This document shows, in pieces, positions 24,764 to 34,695 of a stretch of DNA of 64,000 nucleotides. Below the pieces are notes generated by a model. The model was not told where the DNA came from. It made no database searches and saw only the letters and a program-made list of their open reading frames with translations. Each line of letters begins with the position of its first letter. Within the stretch, counting starts at the first letter, position 1. The translations under genes and the position numbers were made by a program. Source of the DNA: a bacterium. GTDB taxonomy: Bacteria > Bdellovibrionota > Bdellovibrionia > Bdellovibrionales > Bdellovibrionaceae. Location: assembly GCA_019752925.1 (NCBI GenBank), contig JAIELP010000004.1, positions 186,001 through 250,000 on the forward strand, written 5' to 3'.

Positions 24764-25284
24764 AGTTTGTTCAAGTCAGTTGAATATTTTCCCGGTGCAT
24801 AGGCCACCAAGCGCTCTACATAAATTTCTTGAAAGTCCTGAATTGGAGCTGCGTACGAAGCAAATGGAAAAATTGCAATACCGCCACGGGGAGTGAACTC
24901 GCCGATAACTTCAATGTAGTTAGGTTTCATCAGTTTAACTAAGTCGTCACAAATAGTTTGAATGCAGTCTTCATGAAAATCGCCATGATTTCTGAAGCTG
25001 AATAAATAAAGTTTTAAAGACTTACTTTCCACCATTTTGTCGCCAGCAATGTAGTTGATAAAAATCTTAGCGAAGTCCGGTTGACCTGTTTTTGGGCAAA
25101 GCGAGGTGAACTCAGTACACACAAGGCTTGTCCAAGCCACTTTCTTAGGGTTTTTGTTATCAAAAGCCTCTAAAAGTTTTGGATTGTAGTTAAAAGTGTA
25201 ATCAGTTTTGGTTTGGCCAAGAGAAAAGTTTGCGAGTTCTTTTGGATTACGTGCCTTTGATGCTTTGGAGTTTACTTTTTTCAT
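24757..25284 (-). CDS. queF: NADPH-dependent 7-cyano-7-deazaguanine reductase
   Basis: A 175-residue unimodular (YkvM-type) QueF that reduces preQ0 to preQ1 in queuosine synthesis. Catalytic residues are visible as C63 in [11 protein letters not shown] and D70. The QueF substrate motif is at E86-S-K-S-L, with [11 protein letters not shown] after it. It is inserted on the opposite strand between the metalloprotease gene and mraY. The rest of the queuosine pathway is not in the window. Confidence 0.96.
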   Translation of the reverse strand: MKKVNSKASKARNPKELANFSLGQTKTDYTFNYNPKLLEAFDNKNPKKVAWTSLVCTEFTSLCPKTGQPDFAKIFINYIAGDKMVESKSLKLYLFSFRNHGDFHEDCIQTICDDLVKLMKPNYIEVIGEFTPRGGIAIFPFASYAAPIQDFQEIYVERLVAYAPGKYSTDLNKLY

Positions 25285-25357
25285 AAAATTGAAACTAAGT
25301 TAAGCCACTTAAAAAAGCAATATTTTTCAATGATTTCATATATTTAGTAAATTTTTC

Positions 25358-25387
25358 TTGAAATCGACTCGTTTTTTGTGCTACGAA
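25358..25387 (+). promoter_or_regulatory. weak candidate promoter for mraY-murD-ftsW-murG-murC-murB
   Basis: TTGAAA (25358-25363), an 18-base spacer, then TACGAA (25382-25387). The -35 is good but the -10 is poor (3 of 6). It sits in the divergent spacer after queF, where a promoter is required because mraY cannot be reached from murF without crossing queF on the other strand. The -10 lies 6 nt before the preferred mraY ATG. Confidence 0.3.
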
Positions 25388-25393
25388 TACCAG

Positions 25394-26470
25394 ATGATAT
25401 ATCAATGGCTTTACTCCTTGGCCGATCAGTACTCGGTCATGAATGTATTTCGTTACATTACAGTACGTACTTTTATTTCTTTTTTCACAGGCTTTTTTCT
25501 TTGTTTAATTTGGGGTCCACACTTCATCAATAGTTTGCGCCAAAAACATTTTGGTCAGTCTATACGAGATGATGGTCCACAAACTCACAAGAAAAAAGCG
25601 GGCACTCCAACAATGGGTGGCTGGTTAATTTTATTAAGTACGCTTGTTCCGTTAGTTTTATGGATTGATATTAAAAACCCATTAGTGATCGGAACTGTTT
25701 TGATTACTTGGGGCTTCGGATTGATCGGTTACGGCGATGACTACCTGAAAGTTTCTAAAAAAAATACTAAAGGTTTATCAGGAAAAATAAGATTATTAGG
25801 TGAATTTTTAATTTCAGGTGCGGTGATTTTATTTTTAATCCAGAATTATAATCTCAATACAACAATTAGCTTTCCGTTTGTTAAAAGTTTAATTTTTGAT
25901 TTAGGTTACTGGTATGTGGTATTCGGCGCTCTCGTTATAGTGGGAACCGCGAACGCGGTTAATTTAACCGACGGTCTGGATGGTTTAGCCATTGTTCCGG
26001 TTATTGTTTCCGCTTCAACCTTAGCTTTATTCGCTTATATAGTTGGCCATGCAAGCATTGCTAATTATTTACAAATCACTCATATTGCCGGAGCAGGTGA
26101 GCTGGCTCCTTTAGCTGCGGCTATGGTGGCCGGTGGCTTGGGCTTTTTGTGGTTCAATACTTTTCCCGCACAGGTATTTATGGGCGACGTAGGAAGTTTA
26201 AGTCTCGGTGGCTTCATTGGAACTATGGCCGTATTTACCAAAAATGAAATTTTAATGGTGGTTTTAGGTGGCGTATTTGTAGTGGAAGCCCTTTCAGTTA
26301 TTGCGCAAGTAACTTCATTTAAACTGACCGGCAAAAGAGTCTTAAAAATGGCTCCTCTGCATCATCATTTTGAGTTGGGTGGAATGACCGAAACAAAAAT
26401 TATCGTAAGATTCTGGATCATTTCAATATTGCTGGCGGTTCTAAGCCTTGCAACTTTAAAACTCAGATAA
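25394..26470 (+). CDS. mraY: phospho-MurNAc-pentapeptide transferase
   Basis: A 358-residue integral membrane enzyme that makes lipid I from UDP-MurNAc-pentapeptide and undecaprenyl phosphate. The start was set at ATG 25394 ([12 protein letters not shown]), which matches the usual N terminus and length. A TTG 36 nt earlier overlaps a possible -35. Family marks are [31 protein letters not shown] and HHHFELGG. About ten transmembrane helices. There is no clear Shine-Dalgarno sequence. Confidence 0.97.
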   Translation: MIYQWLYSLADQYSVMNVFRYITVRTFISFFTGFFLCLIWGPHFINSLRQKHFGQSIRDDGPQTHKKKAGTPTMGGWLILLSTLVPLVLWIDIKNPLVIGTVLITWGFGLIGYGDDYLKVSKKNTKGLSGKIRLLGEFLISGAVILFLIQNYNLNTTISFPFVKSLIFDLGYWYVVFGALVIVGTANAVNLTDGLDGLAIVPVIVSASTLALFAYIVGHASIANYLQITHIAGAGELAPLAAAMVAGGLGFLWFNTFPAQVFMGDVGSLSLGGFIGTMAVFTKNEILMVVLGGVFVVEALSVIAQVTSFKLTGKRVLKMAPLHHHFELGGMTETKIIVRFWIISILLAVLSLATLKLR

Positions 26471-26498
26471 TTTTATAATTTAAGAAAGAGGCGAGCAA

Positions 26499-27890
26499 AT
26501 GTGGAAAGAAATTTCAGAATTGAAAGATAAAAAAATCCTGATTGTAGGCTTAGGCAAAACAGGTGTGGCATTAGCTAAATTTTTAACTAAATGCGAAGCT
26601 CAGGTTACTGTTACAGATCACAAATCTAAACCCGAGTTATCAACTCAGTTAGAGCAACTTGATGGTTACACCAATATCAAGTTTGAATTAGGTTCACATT
26701 CGCCTAAAACATTCTTGTTGCAGGATTTAGTTATTTTATCTCCGGGTGTAGCGCCTCATTTGAAAATTTTTGAATACGCTCGACAACAGGGAATTAAAAT
26801 CACTGGCGAATTTGAATTTGTATCCCAGTTTATTAAAGAACCTATTATAGGTGTTACCGGTACTAACGGTAAAACAACGGTTTCACGCTTGGCGGAAGCC
26901 ATGCTTAAAGAAAGCGGAGTCGATTGCTGGGTTGGTGGTTCGACTGAAACACCTTTAACTCATTATTTACTGGAAGAAAAAAAAGCTAAAGTTGTTATCG
27001 TGGAAGTTTCAAGCTTCATGTTAGAACATGCAGTTGATTTTACTCCAGCTAATATAGTTTTCACGAACTTAGCTGAAAACCATTTAGAGCGTTACCGTTC
27101 AATGGAAGATTACGTCAATGCAAAACGTAAAGTATTCAAGAATACAAACCAAGCGACAACTTCAATTCTAAATGCGGACGATAACGCCGTTGTTGAGTTA
27201 GCTCGTGACCCAGCTGTGCAACGCGGACGAATTTTTTACTTCTCACGTAAGCCGGCATTAGAGCCACAAATTATGAATATCGGTGGTTCGGTTAACGTTG
27301 GCGATGAATTAAGAGTTCGTACCGGTCCTGAAATTGAAACTTTCTCAATTAAAAATATTAAAATGAAGGGTAAACACGCTATCGAAAACGTTATGGCGGC
27401 ACTACTTCTGGCCCGTGAACACGGCGCCACGCATGAAGCGGTTCAAAAAGTTATCGATACTTTCCCTGGGCTAAGACATCGTTTAGAATACGTTCGTAAA
27501 GTTGGCGGAGTTTTATTTTACAATGACTCTAAAGCCACTAACGTACATGCAGTATCGCGTGCATTAGACTGCTTTGACGAAAACGTAATTCTGATCGCCG
27601 GTGGTAAAGACACCAATCTGAACTACGGTCCATTACAAAATATGATCAAACGTAAAGTTAAAACCCTGATTCTGGTGGGCGAAGCTAAAGAGCGTATCAA
27701 TCGTGACTTAGGGGATTACTCAGAAACTTATTTAATCGGTACTTTTGAAGAAGCGGTTCTGATCGCTTACCAAAAGTCGAGAATCGGCGATATCGTGCTG
27801 ATGTCTCCAGGATGTTCAAGTTTCGATATGTTTGACAGTTACGAAGAGAGAGGAGACTATTTTAAAGAGATCGTAAAAAAATTCAAATGA
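26499..27890 (+). CDS. murD: UDP-MurNAc-L-alanine:D-glutamate ligase
   Basis: A 463-residue Mur ligase that adds D-Glu. The N-terminal nucleotide-binding GLGKTGVALA, ATP loop GVTGTNGKTT (K125), and C-terminal NDSKATN and LSPGCSSFDMF are present. The ATG is preceded by AGAGGCGAG. It lies 28 nt after mraY and 19 nt before ftsW, in the standard dcw order. Confidence 0.98.
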   Translation: MWKEISELKDKKILIVGLGKTGVALAKFLTKCEAQVTVTDHKSKPELSTQLEQLDGYTNIKFELGSHSPKTFLLQDLVILSPGVAPHLKIFEYARQQGIKITGEFEFVSQFIKEPIIGVTGTNGKTTVSRLAEAMLKESGVDCWVGGSTETPLTHYLLEEKKAKVVIVEVSSFMLEHAVDFTPANIVFTNLAENHLERYRSMEDYVNAKRKVFKNTNQATTSILNADDNAVVELARDPAVQRGRIFYFSRKPALEPQIMNIGGSVNVGDELRVRTGPEIETFSIKNIKMKGKHAIENVMAALLLAREHGATHEAVQKVIDTFPGLRHRLEYVRKVGGVLFYNDSKATNVHAVSRALDCFDENVILIAGGKDTNLNYGPLQNMIKRKVKTLILVGEAKERINRDLGDYSETYLIGTFEEAVLIAYQKSRIGDIVLMSPGCSSFDMFDSYEERGDYFKEIVKKFK

Positions 27891-27909
27891 GCCACGGGCT
27901 TGGAGTTGA

Positions 27910-29025
27910 ATGAAAACGCGCTTTTTAACATCTAGTCTTTTTTTAGCTTTAGTTGCACTGTTCGGTATCGGACTTATGCAGGTTTACAGTTCCAGTTATA
28001 TCTTCGCCACTGAATCATACGGTGGCGATGGTTTGTACTTCTTCAAACGTCAGCTGGTTTTTACTTTAATTTCAGGTTTTTCACTGATTTTCTTCACACA
28101 GCTTCCTATTAATTTTATTAAAAAATGGTCTTGGGTTTTATGGCCAGCGACTTTTATTTTACTTTGTGCCACATTCATTCCCGGCATAGGTGTAAAAGTA
28201 GGCGGGGCCCTACGCTGGATTCAGCTTCCGTTCGGTGTCAGGTTTGAACCTTCAGAACTTTTAAAAGTAGCATTCAGTTTTATTTTCGCAAGCCTTGTAT
28301 GTCGTAACGAAAACTTACTGGGAAAATTAAAATGGCATTGGGCTATTTTAATGTTATTGGTACCGTTAGCGGTTCTCAATGTACAGCATGACTTCGGAAG
28401 CTTAGTTATAATCCTTTTAGTAGCTACAGCCTTACTATTTACTTTTGGTCTGAATATAAAATGGTTGGCAGCGGCAGGGGTGGCATTACTGCCCATATTT
28501 TACTTTGCAATCTGGAGTTATCCTTACCGTCGTGCCCGTATCGAAGCCTTTTTAGATCCATGGTCAGATCCGGCTAAAAAAGGATTTCAAGTTATTCAAA
28601 GTATGTTGTCGGTGCATTCAGGTGGACTGACTGGTGCGGGGCTTGGTCAAGGACAAGGAAAGTTGTTCTTCTTACCGGAAGCTCACACAGATTTTACAAT
28701 GGCTGTTTTCTTTGAAGAGATGGGGTTTTTAGGCGTATTAGCTATATTGGCTATTTATGGCTTTGTTGTTTTTAAAGGCTTTCAGATCGCCATTAAAACA
28801 CAGGATATGTTTAAAAAAACTCTAGCCCTCGGCTTAACAACTACATTTGCGTTTTCGGTATTCATTAATGTTGGAGTGGTTCTGGGATTAGTGCCTACCA
28901 AGGGTTTAACAATGCCATTTATGAGCTACGGCGGAAGTTCTTTATTGGTATTGAGTTTCTTGTTTGGTATTTTATTAAATATTGAAATGTCTGAATCTCA
29001 AGAAAACTCTCAGAGCTCGTATTAA
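27910..29025 (+). CDS. ftsW: septal peptidoglycan glycosyltransferase (SEDS family)
   Basis: A 371-residue polytopic SEDS protein that polymerises glycan at the septum with FtsI. Family marks are GVKVGGALRWI, GAGLGQGQGK, LPEAHTDFTMAV and MSYGGSSLL. GGAG precedes the ATG. The stop overlaps the murG start by one base (TAATG), so the two are coupled. Confidence 0.97.
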   Translation: MKTRFLTSSLFLALVALFGIGLMQVYSSSYIFATESYGGDGLYFFKRQLVFTLISGFSLIFFTQLPINFIKKWSWVLWPATFILLCATFIPGIGVKVGGALRWIQLPFGVRFEPSELLKVAFSFIFASLVCRNENLLGKLKWHWAILMLLVPLAVLNVQHDFGSLVIILLVATALLFTFGLNIKWLAAAGVALLPIFYFAIWSYPYRRARIEAFLDPWSDPAKKGFQVIQSMLSVHSGGLTGAGLGQGQGKLFFLPEAHTDFTMAVFFEEMGFLGVLAILAIYGFVVFKGFQIAIKTQDMFKKTLALGLTTTFAFSVFINVGVVLGLVPTKGLTMPFMSYGGSSLLVLSFLFGILLNIEMSESQENSQSSY

Positions 29026-30116
29026 TGTCTAACACAAGCACCCAAAAAATCATGATTGCAGGCGGTGGTACGGGCGGACATATTTACCCCGCAATTGCCA
29101 TTGGGCGTGCTTTGCAAAAAAAAAATCCTAATATAGAACTGCGCTTTGTCGGCACAGCTGAAGGTTTAGAGTCTAAAATCATGCGCCGTGAAAACTTATC
29201 GCTGGATTTAATTCAAAGCGGAAAATTAAATTTTTCAGGCAATCCTTTTAAAAAAATTAAAACTTTATGTAAAATACCTGTGGGCCTTTTTCAGTCGCTT
29301 ATTCTGATTTTGAAGTATAAGCCGGATTTTGTTCTCGGAGTTGGCGGCTATGCATCGGCACCGTTTGTGTTGATGGCCGCTTTGTTAGGTAAAAAAACGG
29401 CTTTTTGGGAGCCTAATGCCCATCCCGGAATGGCCAACCGCATATTATCTAAAATTGTAAACACCTCTTACTTGGTATTTGCGGCTTCTGAAAAATATTT
29501 ATCATCTAAAAACAATAAAGTTTTTGGTATGCCACTGCGTGAAGAAATCGAAAATGCGCAATCTGAAGAAAGATCTAAAATTTCTGACCGCTTAACTATT
29601 TTATGCTTTGGCGGAAGCCAAGGAAGTCTTTTTTTAAATGAAAAAATGTCTGACTTTATTTTAAAACATCCAGAACTGCATGAAAAAATTAACTTGATTC
29701 ATCAAACTGGTTCTTTGGATTTTGAAAAAATGAAGAAAAAATACGGCGATATTAAATGTGTTGAGCTCCATGAATTCATTTACGATATGCCTAACCAGTA
29801 CCGCCGAGCTGATATTCAGTTTTGTCGTGGCGGCGCCAGTACTATTGCTGAGGCTTCGGCTTTCGGTGTGGTGCCTTTGATTGTTCCGTTGCCAGCGGCT
29901 GATGATCATCAGCTTCGAAATGCAGAAGTTGTCGTAAAAAATCAGGCGGGTTTTTTATTTAAGCAGAATGAGTTTTCAGCAGACAAGTTTGCTAAAACCA
30001 TAGCTGAAATGACTCAGAATACGGCTTTAAGAAAAGAAATGTCTGAAAAACTGAGATCTTTAGCCCCTAAGCAGGCCGCTTCTAAAATTGCCGATGATAT
30101 TTTAGCACAAATTTAA
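29025..30116 (+). CDS. murG: UDP-GlcNAc:undecaprenyl-PP-MurNAc-pentapeptide GlcNAc transferase
   Basis: A 363-residue GT-B enzyme that converts lipid I to lipid II at the inner face of the membrane. The glycine-rich loops GGGTGGHIYPAIA and FGGSQGS, VLGVGGYASAPF, and the sugar-nucleotide site CRGGASTIAE are visible. It is translationally coupled to ftsW. Confidence 0.98.
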   Translation: MSNTSTQKIMIAGGGTGGHIYPAIAIGRALQKKNPNIELRFVGTAEGLESKIMRRENLSLDLIQSGKLNFSGNPFKKIKTLCKIPVGLFQSLILILKYKPDFVLGVGGYASAPFVLMAALLGKKTAFWEPNAHPGMANRILSKIVNTSYLVFAASEKYLSSKNNKVFGMPLREEIENAQSEERSKISDRLTILCFGGSQGSLFLNEKMSDFILKHPELHEKINLIHQTGSLDFEKMKKKYGDIKCVELHEFIYDMPNQYRRADIQFCRGGASTIAEASAFGVVPLIVPLPAADDHQLRNAEVVVKNQAGFLFKQNEFSADKFAKTIAEMTQNTALRKEMSEKLRSLAPKQAASKIADDILAQI

Positions 30117-30124
30117 ATCTTTGA

Positions 30125-31534
30125 ATGACTTTTACACCTAAATTTGGTGAAACTAGTGCTATGAAACTGGAAAATGCAAAATTTCATTTTATAGGTATCG
30201 GCGGAATCGGCATGTGCGGTTTGGCTGAACTTCTACATAACATCGGTGCAGTTGTTACGGGCTCCGATGCCAGTGAAAATGCCAATACTGAAAGACTTAA
30301 AGATCTAGGTGTAAAAGTTTACAAAGGCCATGATGCGGCTAACGTGGGTAACGCCAATGTCGTGGTGTACTCAAGCGCTATATCGCGCTCTAATCCAGAA
30401 ATGATCCAAGCCCGCGCTCAGGACATCCCATTAATTCCAAGAGCCGAAGCTTTAGCAGAAATCATGCGTTTACGCCGTGGTATTGCGGTTGCCGGAACAC
30501 ACGGAAAAACCACAACCACCAGTTTGATATCATCTATCTTCTTAGAGGCCGGGCAAAATCCAACAATCGTTGTGGGTGGCCGTTTTGAGAAAATTAAATC
30601 TACAGCCTTGTTAGGTAAGGGCGAATGGTTGATTGCTGAAGCAGATGAAAGCGATGGAAGTTTTAATAAACTTTCTCCTGAAATTGCGATCATTACTAAT
30701 ATCGACTCCGATCATATGGATCACTTTAAAACTTTTGAAAACCTGAAAAAGGCTTTCTTGGATTTTGGCTACCGCATTCCTTTTTACGGAATGCTGGTTG
30801 TATGCGGTGACGATCCCGATGTGCGCGAGCTGTTTTCTAACTTTTCAAAACGAATTGTATTTTACGGATTTGATCTGAAAAACGATTACATCATCGACGG
30901 CGAAAAAGGCTCTTACACTCTTTTCAAAAATAATGTGAATGAAGGTTTAAAAACCAAAATCGGTGAGTTTCATTTGCCTCACGCTCCGGGAAAGCACAAC
31001 GCTTTAAATGCTACTGCCGGAATAATTGCCGGAATGGCTGCGGGTATTGATTTTGAAATGTGCGCTCAAGGCCTTAAGAACTTTGAAGGTGTAGACCGCC
31101 GATTCCATTATAAGGGCGAAGTTGACAACATCACGGTCTACGATGATTACGGGCACCATCCAACAGAAGTTAGAGCTACACTGCAAGCCTTCCGTGAAAA
31201 ATTTGAAAAACGCCGTCTAGTTGTTTACTTCCAACCTCATCGTTATTCCCGCACAGAACACTGCTGGCAGGATTTTAAAACCTGCTTTACTCAGTCTGAT
31301 GTTTTATTTTTAGGTGACGTTTATGCCGCAGGAGAAGCGCCAATTCCTGGAATAAACTCTGAAAAACTTTTAGCAGAAATGAAACATGAGCACGGAATTT
31401 ACTCACCCAAAGATGCAAATCAGTTAGAGAATATCTTAAAAGAACTCAAGCCTAATGATGTATTTTTAACTTTAGGTGCCGGTGACGGATGGAAGTTGGG
31501 GCTTGATGTCCTTGAACATCTTAAAAAACGTTAA
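30125..31534 (+). CDS. murC: UDP-MurNAc:L-alanine ligase
   Basis: A 469-residue ligase that adds the first amino acid of the stem peptide. The N-terminal dinucleotide-type loop is GIGGIGMCGLAE, the ATP loop is AGTHGKTTTT (K128), and DDYGHHPTE and QPHRYSRT are family marks. The start could be ATG 30125 or ATG 30161 (MKLENAKFHF); neither has a good ribosome site. The longer form gives the more usual length before the first loop, so it is kept. murB overlaps its 3' end. Confidence 0.97.
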   Translation: MTFTPKFGETSAMKLENAKFHFIGIGGIGMCGLAELLHNIGAVVTGSDASENANTERLKDLGVKVYKGHDAANVGNANVVVYSSAISRSNPEMIQARAQDIPLIPRAEALAEIMRLRRGIAVAGTHGKTTTTSLISSIFLEAGQNPTIVVGGRFEKIKSTALLGKGEWLIAEADESDGSFNKLSPEIAIITNIDSDHMDHFKTFENLKKAFLDFGYRIPFYGMLVVCGDDPDVRELFSNFSKRIVFYGFDLKNDYIIDGEKGSYTLFKNNVNEGLKTKIGEFHLPHAPGKHNALNATAGIIAGMAAGIDFEMCAQGLKNFEGVDRRFHYKGEVDNITVYDDYGHHPTEVRATLQAFREKFEKRRLVVYFQPHRYSRTEHCWQDFKTCFTQSDVLFLGDVYAAGEAPIPGINSEKLLAEMKHEHGIYSPKDANQLENILKELKPNDVFLTLGAGDGWKLGLDVLEHLKKR

Positions 31535-32399
31535 TTTAGCCCGATACACATCGTGGATGATTGGTGGCGATGCCGAACACTTTTGCTTACCATTAAACGT
31601 GGAGCAGCTTAAGCAGGCCTTAGAATATGCAAAAACTAACTCCCTACCTATAACTATTTTGGGTGGTGGCTCTAATGTATTGATTTCTGACAAAGGAGTT
31701 AAAGGTCTCACCATTTGCTTAAGACGTTTTTCTGAAATTAAGCATGAAATCAAAGATGGAACTATTTATATAGACTGCTTAGCAGGCACTGCTAAATCAG
31801 AATTGCTTAAAGTATTTTTAAAAAATCAATTAGCACCGGCGTTGTTTCTAGCTGGCTTGCCAGGTGATGTGGGTGGCGGCGTTGTAATGAATGCTGGCGT
31901 TGCTGAGATGTTTGAGCCACGAGAGTTTATGGAGCTTGTCGACAGTATTGAAGTGATGAGTTTTGACGGCGAAATTAAGAGCATTCAAAAAAAAGATCTC
32001 GAAGTTAAATACCGCCATACCAATGGTTGGCAGCCTCATATTGTAATCCGCGCTAAAATCAGCTGGCCTGCGGAGCCTAACACAGAAATTTTGGCTAAAG
32101 TACGTGAGGCCAATAAAATAAGACTTTCTAAACAACCTCTTGATATGCCGAGCTGTGGGTCGGTTTTTAAAAACCCGGAAGGCCATAAGGTGGCGCAACT
32201 TATTGATCAGTGTGGACTTAAAGGTTTTAAAATTGGCTCAGCCCAGGTTTCACTTAAGCATGCTAACTTTATCGTCAATTTAAATAAAGCTACTGCAGCA
32301 GATACCTGGAATCTTATTTTGCATGTGCAAAAAATTGTTAAAGAAAAAACCAACGTTGATATCGTAACCGAAGTTATACGCTTAGGTGATTGGTCTTAA
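31506..32399 (+). CDS. murB: UDP-N-acetylenolpyruvoylglucosamine reductase (type II)
   Basis: A 297-residue flavoenzyme that reduces enolpyruvyl-GlcNAc to MurNAc. The FAD-binding ILGGGSNVLISDKG, GLPGDVGGGVVMNAG, active-site KYRHTNG, CGSVFKNP with the catalytic serine, and the C-terminal glutamate in TEVIRLGDW are present. Its length fits type II MurB. ATG 31506 is preferred over GTG 31476, leaving a 29-nt overlap with murC. It ends against a convergent membrane-protein gene. Confidence 0.96.
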   Translation: MSLNILKNVNLARYTSWMIGGDAEHFCLPLNVEQLKQALEYAKTNSLPITILGGGSNVLISDKGVKGLTICLRRFSEIKHEIKDGTIYIDCLAGTAKSELLKVFLKNQLAPALFLAGLPGDVGGGVVMNAGVAEMFEPREFMELVDSIEVMSFDGEIKSIQKKDLEVKYRHTNGWQPHIVIRAKISWPAEPNTEILAKVREANKIRLSKQPLDMPSCGSVFKNPEGHKVAQLIDQCGLKGFKIGSAQVSLKHANFIVNLNKATAADTWNLILHVQKIVKEKTNVDIVTEVIRLGDWS

Positions 32400-32837
32400 T
32401 CAGATCCAGTAAATTCCAACTGACCAAGAAAATAAATTGGCAGCAATAGCAGCGGTTAGTGCGCGCGACCAGCTTAATTTATAAAAATAAACCAAAACAA
32501 TAGCTTCAGTCAGAGGAGCAAAAACTTCAGCAACTACAAGGTAATTTAAGTAATTTCCACTTAACTTCATAACTATAACGGGCATTAAAAAAAATACAAC
32601 CGGGTGAGTCGCCAAGTTAAGAATTAAATCAATTTGTAAAATTTCTGTAAGCTTTTTTTGATTTCTTAAAAATAACCAGTAGACGATGAGTTCAAGAAGA
32701 AATGTTTTCAGAAAATACGGAATATAAAGAGTAAAAGTAATAGGCTCAGCTAAAGTGGTTATTGTGTAAATTTCAGAACATTGGTGGGGGTTAAAAATAT
32801 TCCAGATTAAGTACCAAGGTGTTAGACAATCAATCAT
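32400..32837 (-). CDS. small four-helix membrane protein, unknown
   Basis: A 145-residue protein with about four transmembrane helices and few charged residues outside loops. Its start overlaps the end of the upstream membrane-protein gene by 8 nt. Its stop abuts the murB stop. No domain was recognised. The tight link suggests it works with the 380-residue membrane protein next to it. Confidence 0.65.
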   Translation of the reverse strand: MIDCLTPWYLIWNIFNPHQCSEIYTITTLAEPITFTLYIPYFLKTFLLELIVYWLFLRNQKKLTEILQIDLILNLATHPVVFFLMPVIVMKLSGNYLNYLVVAEVFAPLTEAIVLVYFYKLSWSRALTAAIAANLFSWSVGIYWI

Positions 32838-33972
32838 TAAGATCTTTCCTATTAGACTTTAAAAATGGAATAGCGGATATCTCCATAAAGCCATGGTAGG
32901 AAGCAATTGAAAAATAAACAAGTCTTGCGGTTTGAAATTCTAAAAATAACCACATCAGCAAGCCTAAAGAGCTAATCGCCAGCAGCACATAAATAGAAGT
33001 GGAGCCAAAATCATTAACTAATCTGTTAAAACTCCAGTTAAAGCTCGGTGGATATTCTTGTTGTTGATAATTTTCAGGGATAGCCTTCATCCAAATGAAG
33101 TAATGGAGAGCCTGTGAGAAGGCATAAAGCACTACGATATGAAACCAAAATTGATAATCCATTGGACCAGATACAAAGGGGCTGATAATTTCGGAATAGT
33201 CCCAGTTTAAAAAAGATATATGTCCGGACGGCGCATACACTTTGTAGAAATTATCAAAAGCTCCGGTCATAATAAAAACCGAAAATAAAATATATAAAAA
33301 TGCAGAGATTGCAAAAACTTTTAAATCTGATTTGTTTTGGCAGGACTTATACCAGGCAAACAGCGGTAGGTAATTGTGGCCGATCAACGCGGCAAGGGCT
33401 GTCTGAATCGGATAAAAATAAGTCGCAGTAATAAAAATCGCAAATACAACGGCTGATAGAATAAATTTAAAATTAATTTTTAGATTTTGCATCCGATAAA
33501 CATAAAATTGATAAATAAATGAAATAAGTAAGGCAAAAGCTTCAAATAAAAGTGGCTGTGTAGCCCAGAAAATATTTTGATGAAAGATATCTATCAAAAT
33601 CCGGTAAATAAAAACTGCGCCCCAGATCGTAAATTGAAACCTCAATAAATGTGTACGAAAGTTTTCATTAAAAGATAAGTTTGAATAGCGTAAACTTGAA
33701 ATAATATGTGGAAGGCCCCATAAAACAGGTCCTGTCAGTAAAACCCATAGCGGGAAAAAGCTACTAACTGTAAAATAAAAGATTAAAGCCATTAAAAAAA
33801 GAATCATAATTCGTGTTGATCGCGACATAAAAAATGATTTAAGTAAACCCATCTTAAGGGTGGCCTTCAGAAACTTTGATCTGAGTAAATCTAAGTGAGT
33901 TAACATGGTGATATAACTTTGCAAGATTGGTGCTGGTTTTGGGGCTACAGGGTGCTTTATAGCATTTCTCAT
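32830..33972 (-). CDS. polytopic membrane protein with conserved-looking histidines, unknown
   Basis: A 380-residue protein with roughly nine or ten transmembrane helices after a cytoplasmic N terminus. The true start is uncertain: in-frame ATGs also occur at codons 23, 41 and 49, and none has a strong ribosome site. Histidines at helix edges stand out: WGLPHIISSLRY, FHIVVLY, ALHYFIWMKA and SYHGFMEI. This recalls membrane-embedded metal or carotenoid-type oxygenases, but no family motif is complete, so no function is assigned. It is inserted between murB and ftsQ on the opposite strand. Confidence 0.65.
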   Translation of the reverse strand: MRNAIKHPVAPKPAPILQSYITMLTHLDLLRSKFLKATLKMGLLKSFFMSRSTRIMILFLMALIFYFTVSSFFPLWVLLTGPVLWGLPHIISSLRYSNLSFNENFRTHLLRFQFTIWGAVFIYRILIDIFHQNIFWATQPLLFEAFALLISFIYQFYVYRMQNLKINFKFILSAVVFAIFITATYFYPIQTALAALIGHNYLPLFAWYKSCQNKSDLKVFAISAFLYILFSVFIMTGAFDNFYKVYAPSGHISFLNWDYSEIISPFVSGPMDYQFWFHIVVLYAFSQALHYFIWMKAIPENYQQQEYPPSFNWSFNRLVNDFGSTSIYVLLAISSLGLLMWLFLEFQTARLVYFSIASYHGFMEISAIPFLKSNRKDLND

Positions 33973-34020
33973 GCAGGGGGTGTGCTTCTGCGTTTGACAG
34001 TTTTAGACGATTTTGACATT

Positions 34021-34073
34021 TCATATTGAGAATTATTTTATTGCATTTTAACAGCGCATCTCATTTTGAGAAT
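34021..34073. repeat. pair of 13-bp direct repeats in a divergent spacer
   Basis: TCATATTGAGAAT (34021-34033) and TCATTTTGAGAAT (34061-34073) differ at one base and start exactly 40 bp apart. Just upstream are two TTTGACA copies (33993-33999 and 34012-34018). The block lies between the membrane-protein gene (minus) and the lipoprotein gene (plus), where operators would be expected. Confidence 0.55.
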
Positions 34074-34159
34074 CCAAAAACACAAGTTAATCCAAAAGCT
34101 TATGTAAGACCAAAGACCTGCCGAAGAGAAGCATATGATATCTTTGAAAGGTTAAGTGT

Positions 34160-34687
34160 ATGGATTTACAGAAAACGTTTGCATCTCTGATTTTGGTTGT
34201 ATTTGTAACGGCATGTTCTTCAAATCAGTCAAAACTGGAATCGATCCTCGACAGAAATATTGGAAAAGCAAAGCTTATCGCGCAAACCAGGCTGGAGCTT
34301 GACTCCACTTTGGGTAAGCAAGAGTCAAAACTAAAAAGTAGTGTGATTGATTTTTTATCTGATAGGGTAGAAATAAAATATAAAGATGTTTTGGTTGAAG
34401 GTCGACGTGCCCGCGTTACAGTAGTAGCGACGGTTCCTAAGATGGACGAAGTGGCCGCCATTCTCATGTTAGCCAGTTTTCTTCCACGCGAAAAAATGTT
34501 GAGTATGAGTATTCAAGATGTACTGGAGGAGGTTTCTAAAAGCTCACGGCGTCCGGCTAGCGATGACGACATCAAGAATGAAACCTATGAATTCAGCGTA
34601 GATTTTGAAAAAGGGAAAGACTGGGTTGCGGACTCAGAGCAGCTTAAAAAGGCCTACACAAAACGAAATTTAATTTCTAAACGCTAA
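34160..34687 (+). CDS. lipoprotein of unknown function
   Basis: A 175-residue protein with the lipobox VTACSS (cysteine about residue 19). The mature part is charged, with a helix followed by strands (VEIKYKDVLVEGRRARVTVVAT) and no recognisable domain. GAAAGG lies upstream of the ATG. It is the gene directly before ftsQ, separated by 65 bp that contain an inverted repeat. A role in division is possible only by position. Confidence 0.72.
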   Translation: MDLQKTFASLILVVFVTACSSNQSKLESILDRNIGKAKLIAQTRLELDSTLGKQESKLKSSVIDFLSDRVEIKYKDVLVEGRRARVTVVATVPKMDEVAAILMLASFLPREKMLSMSIQDVLEEVSKSSRRPASDDDIKNETYEFSVDFEKGKDWVADSEQLKKAYTKRNLISKR

Positions 34688-34695
34688 TCGACTAA

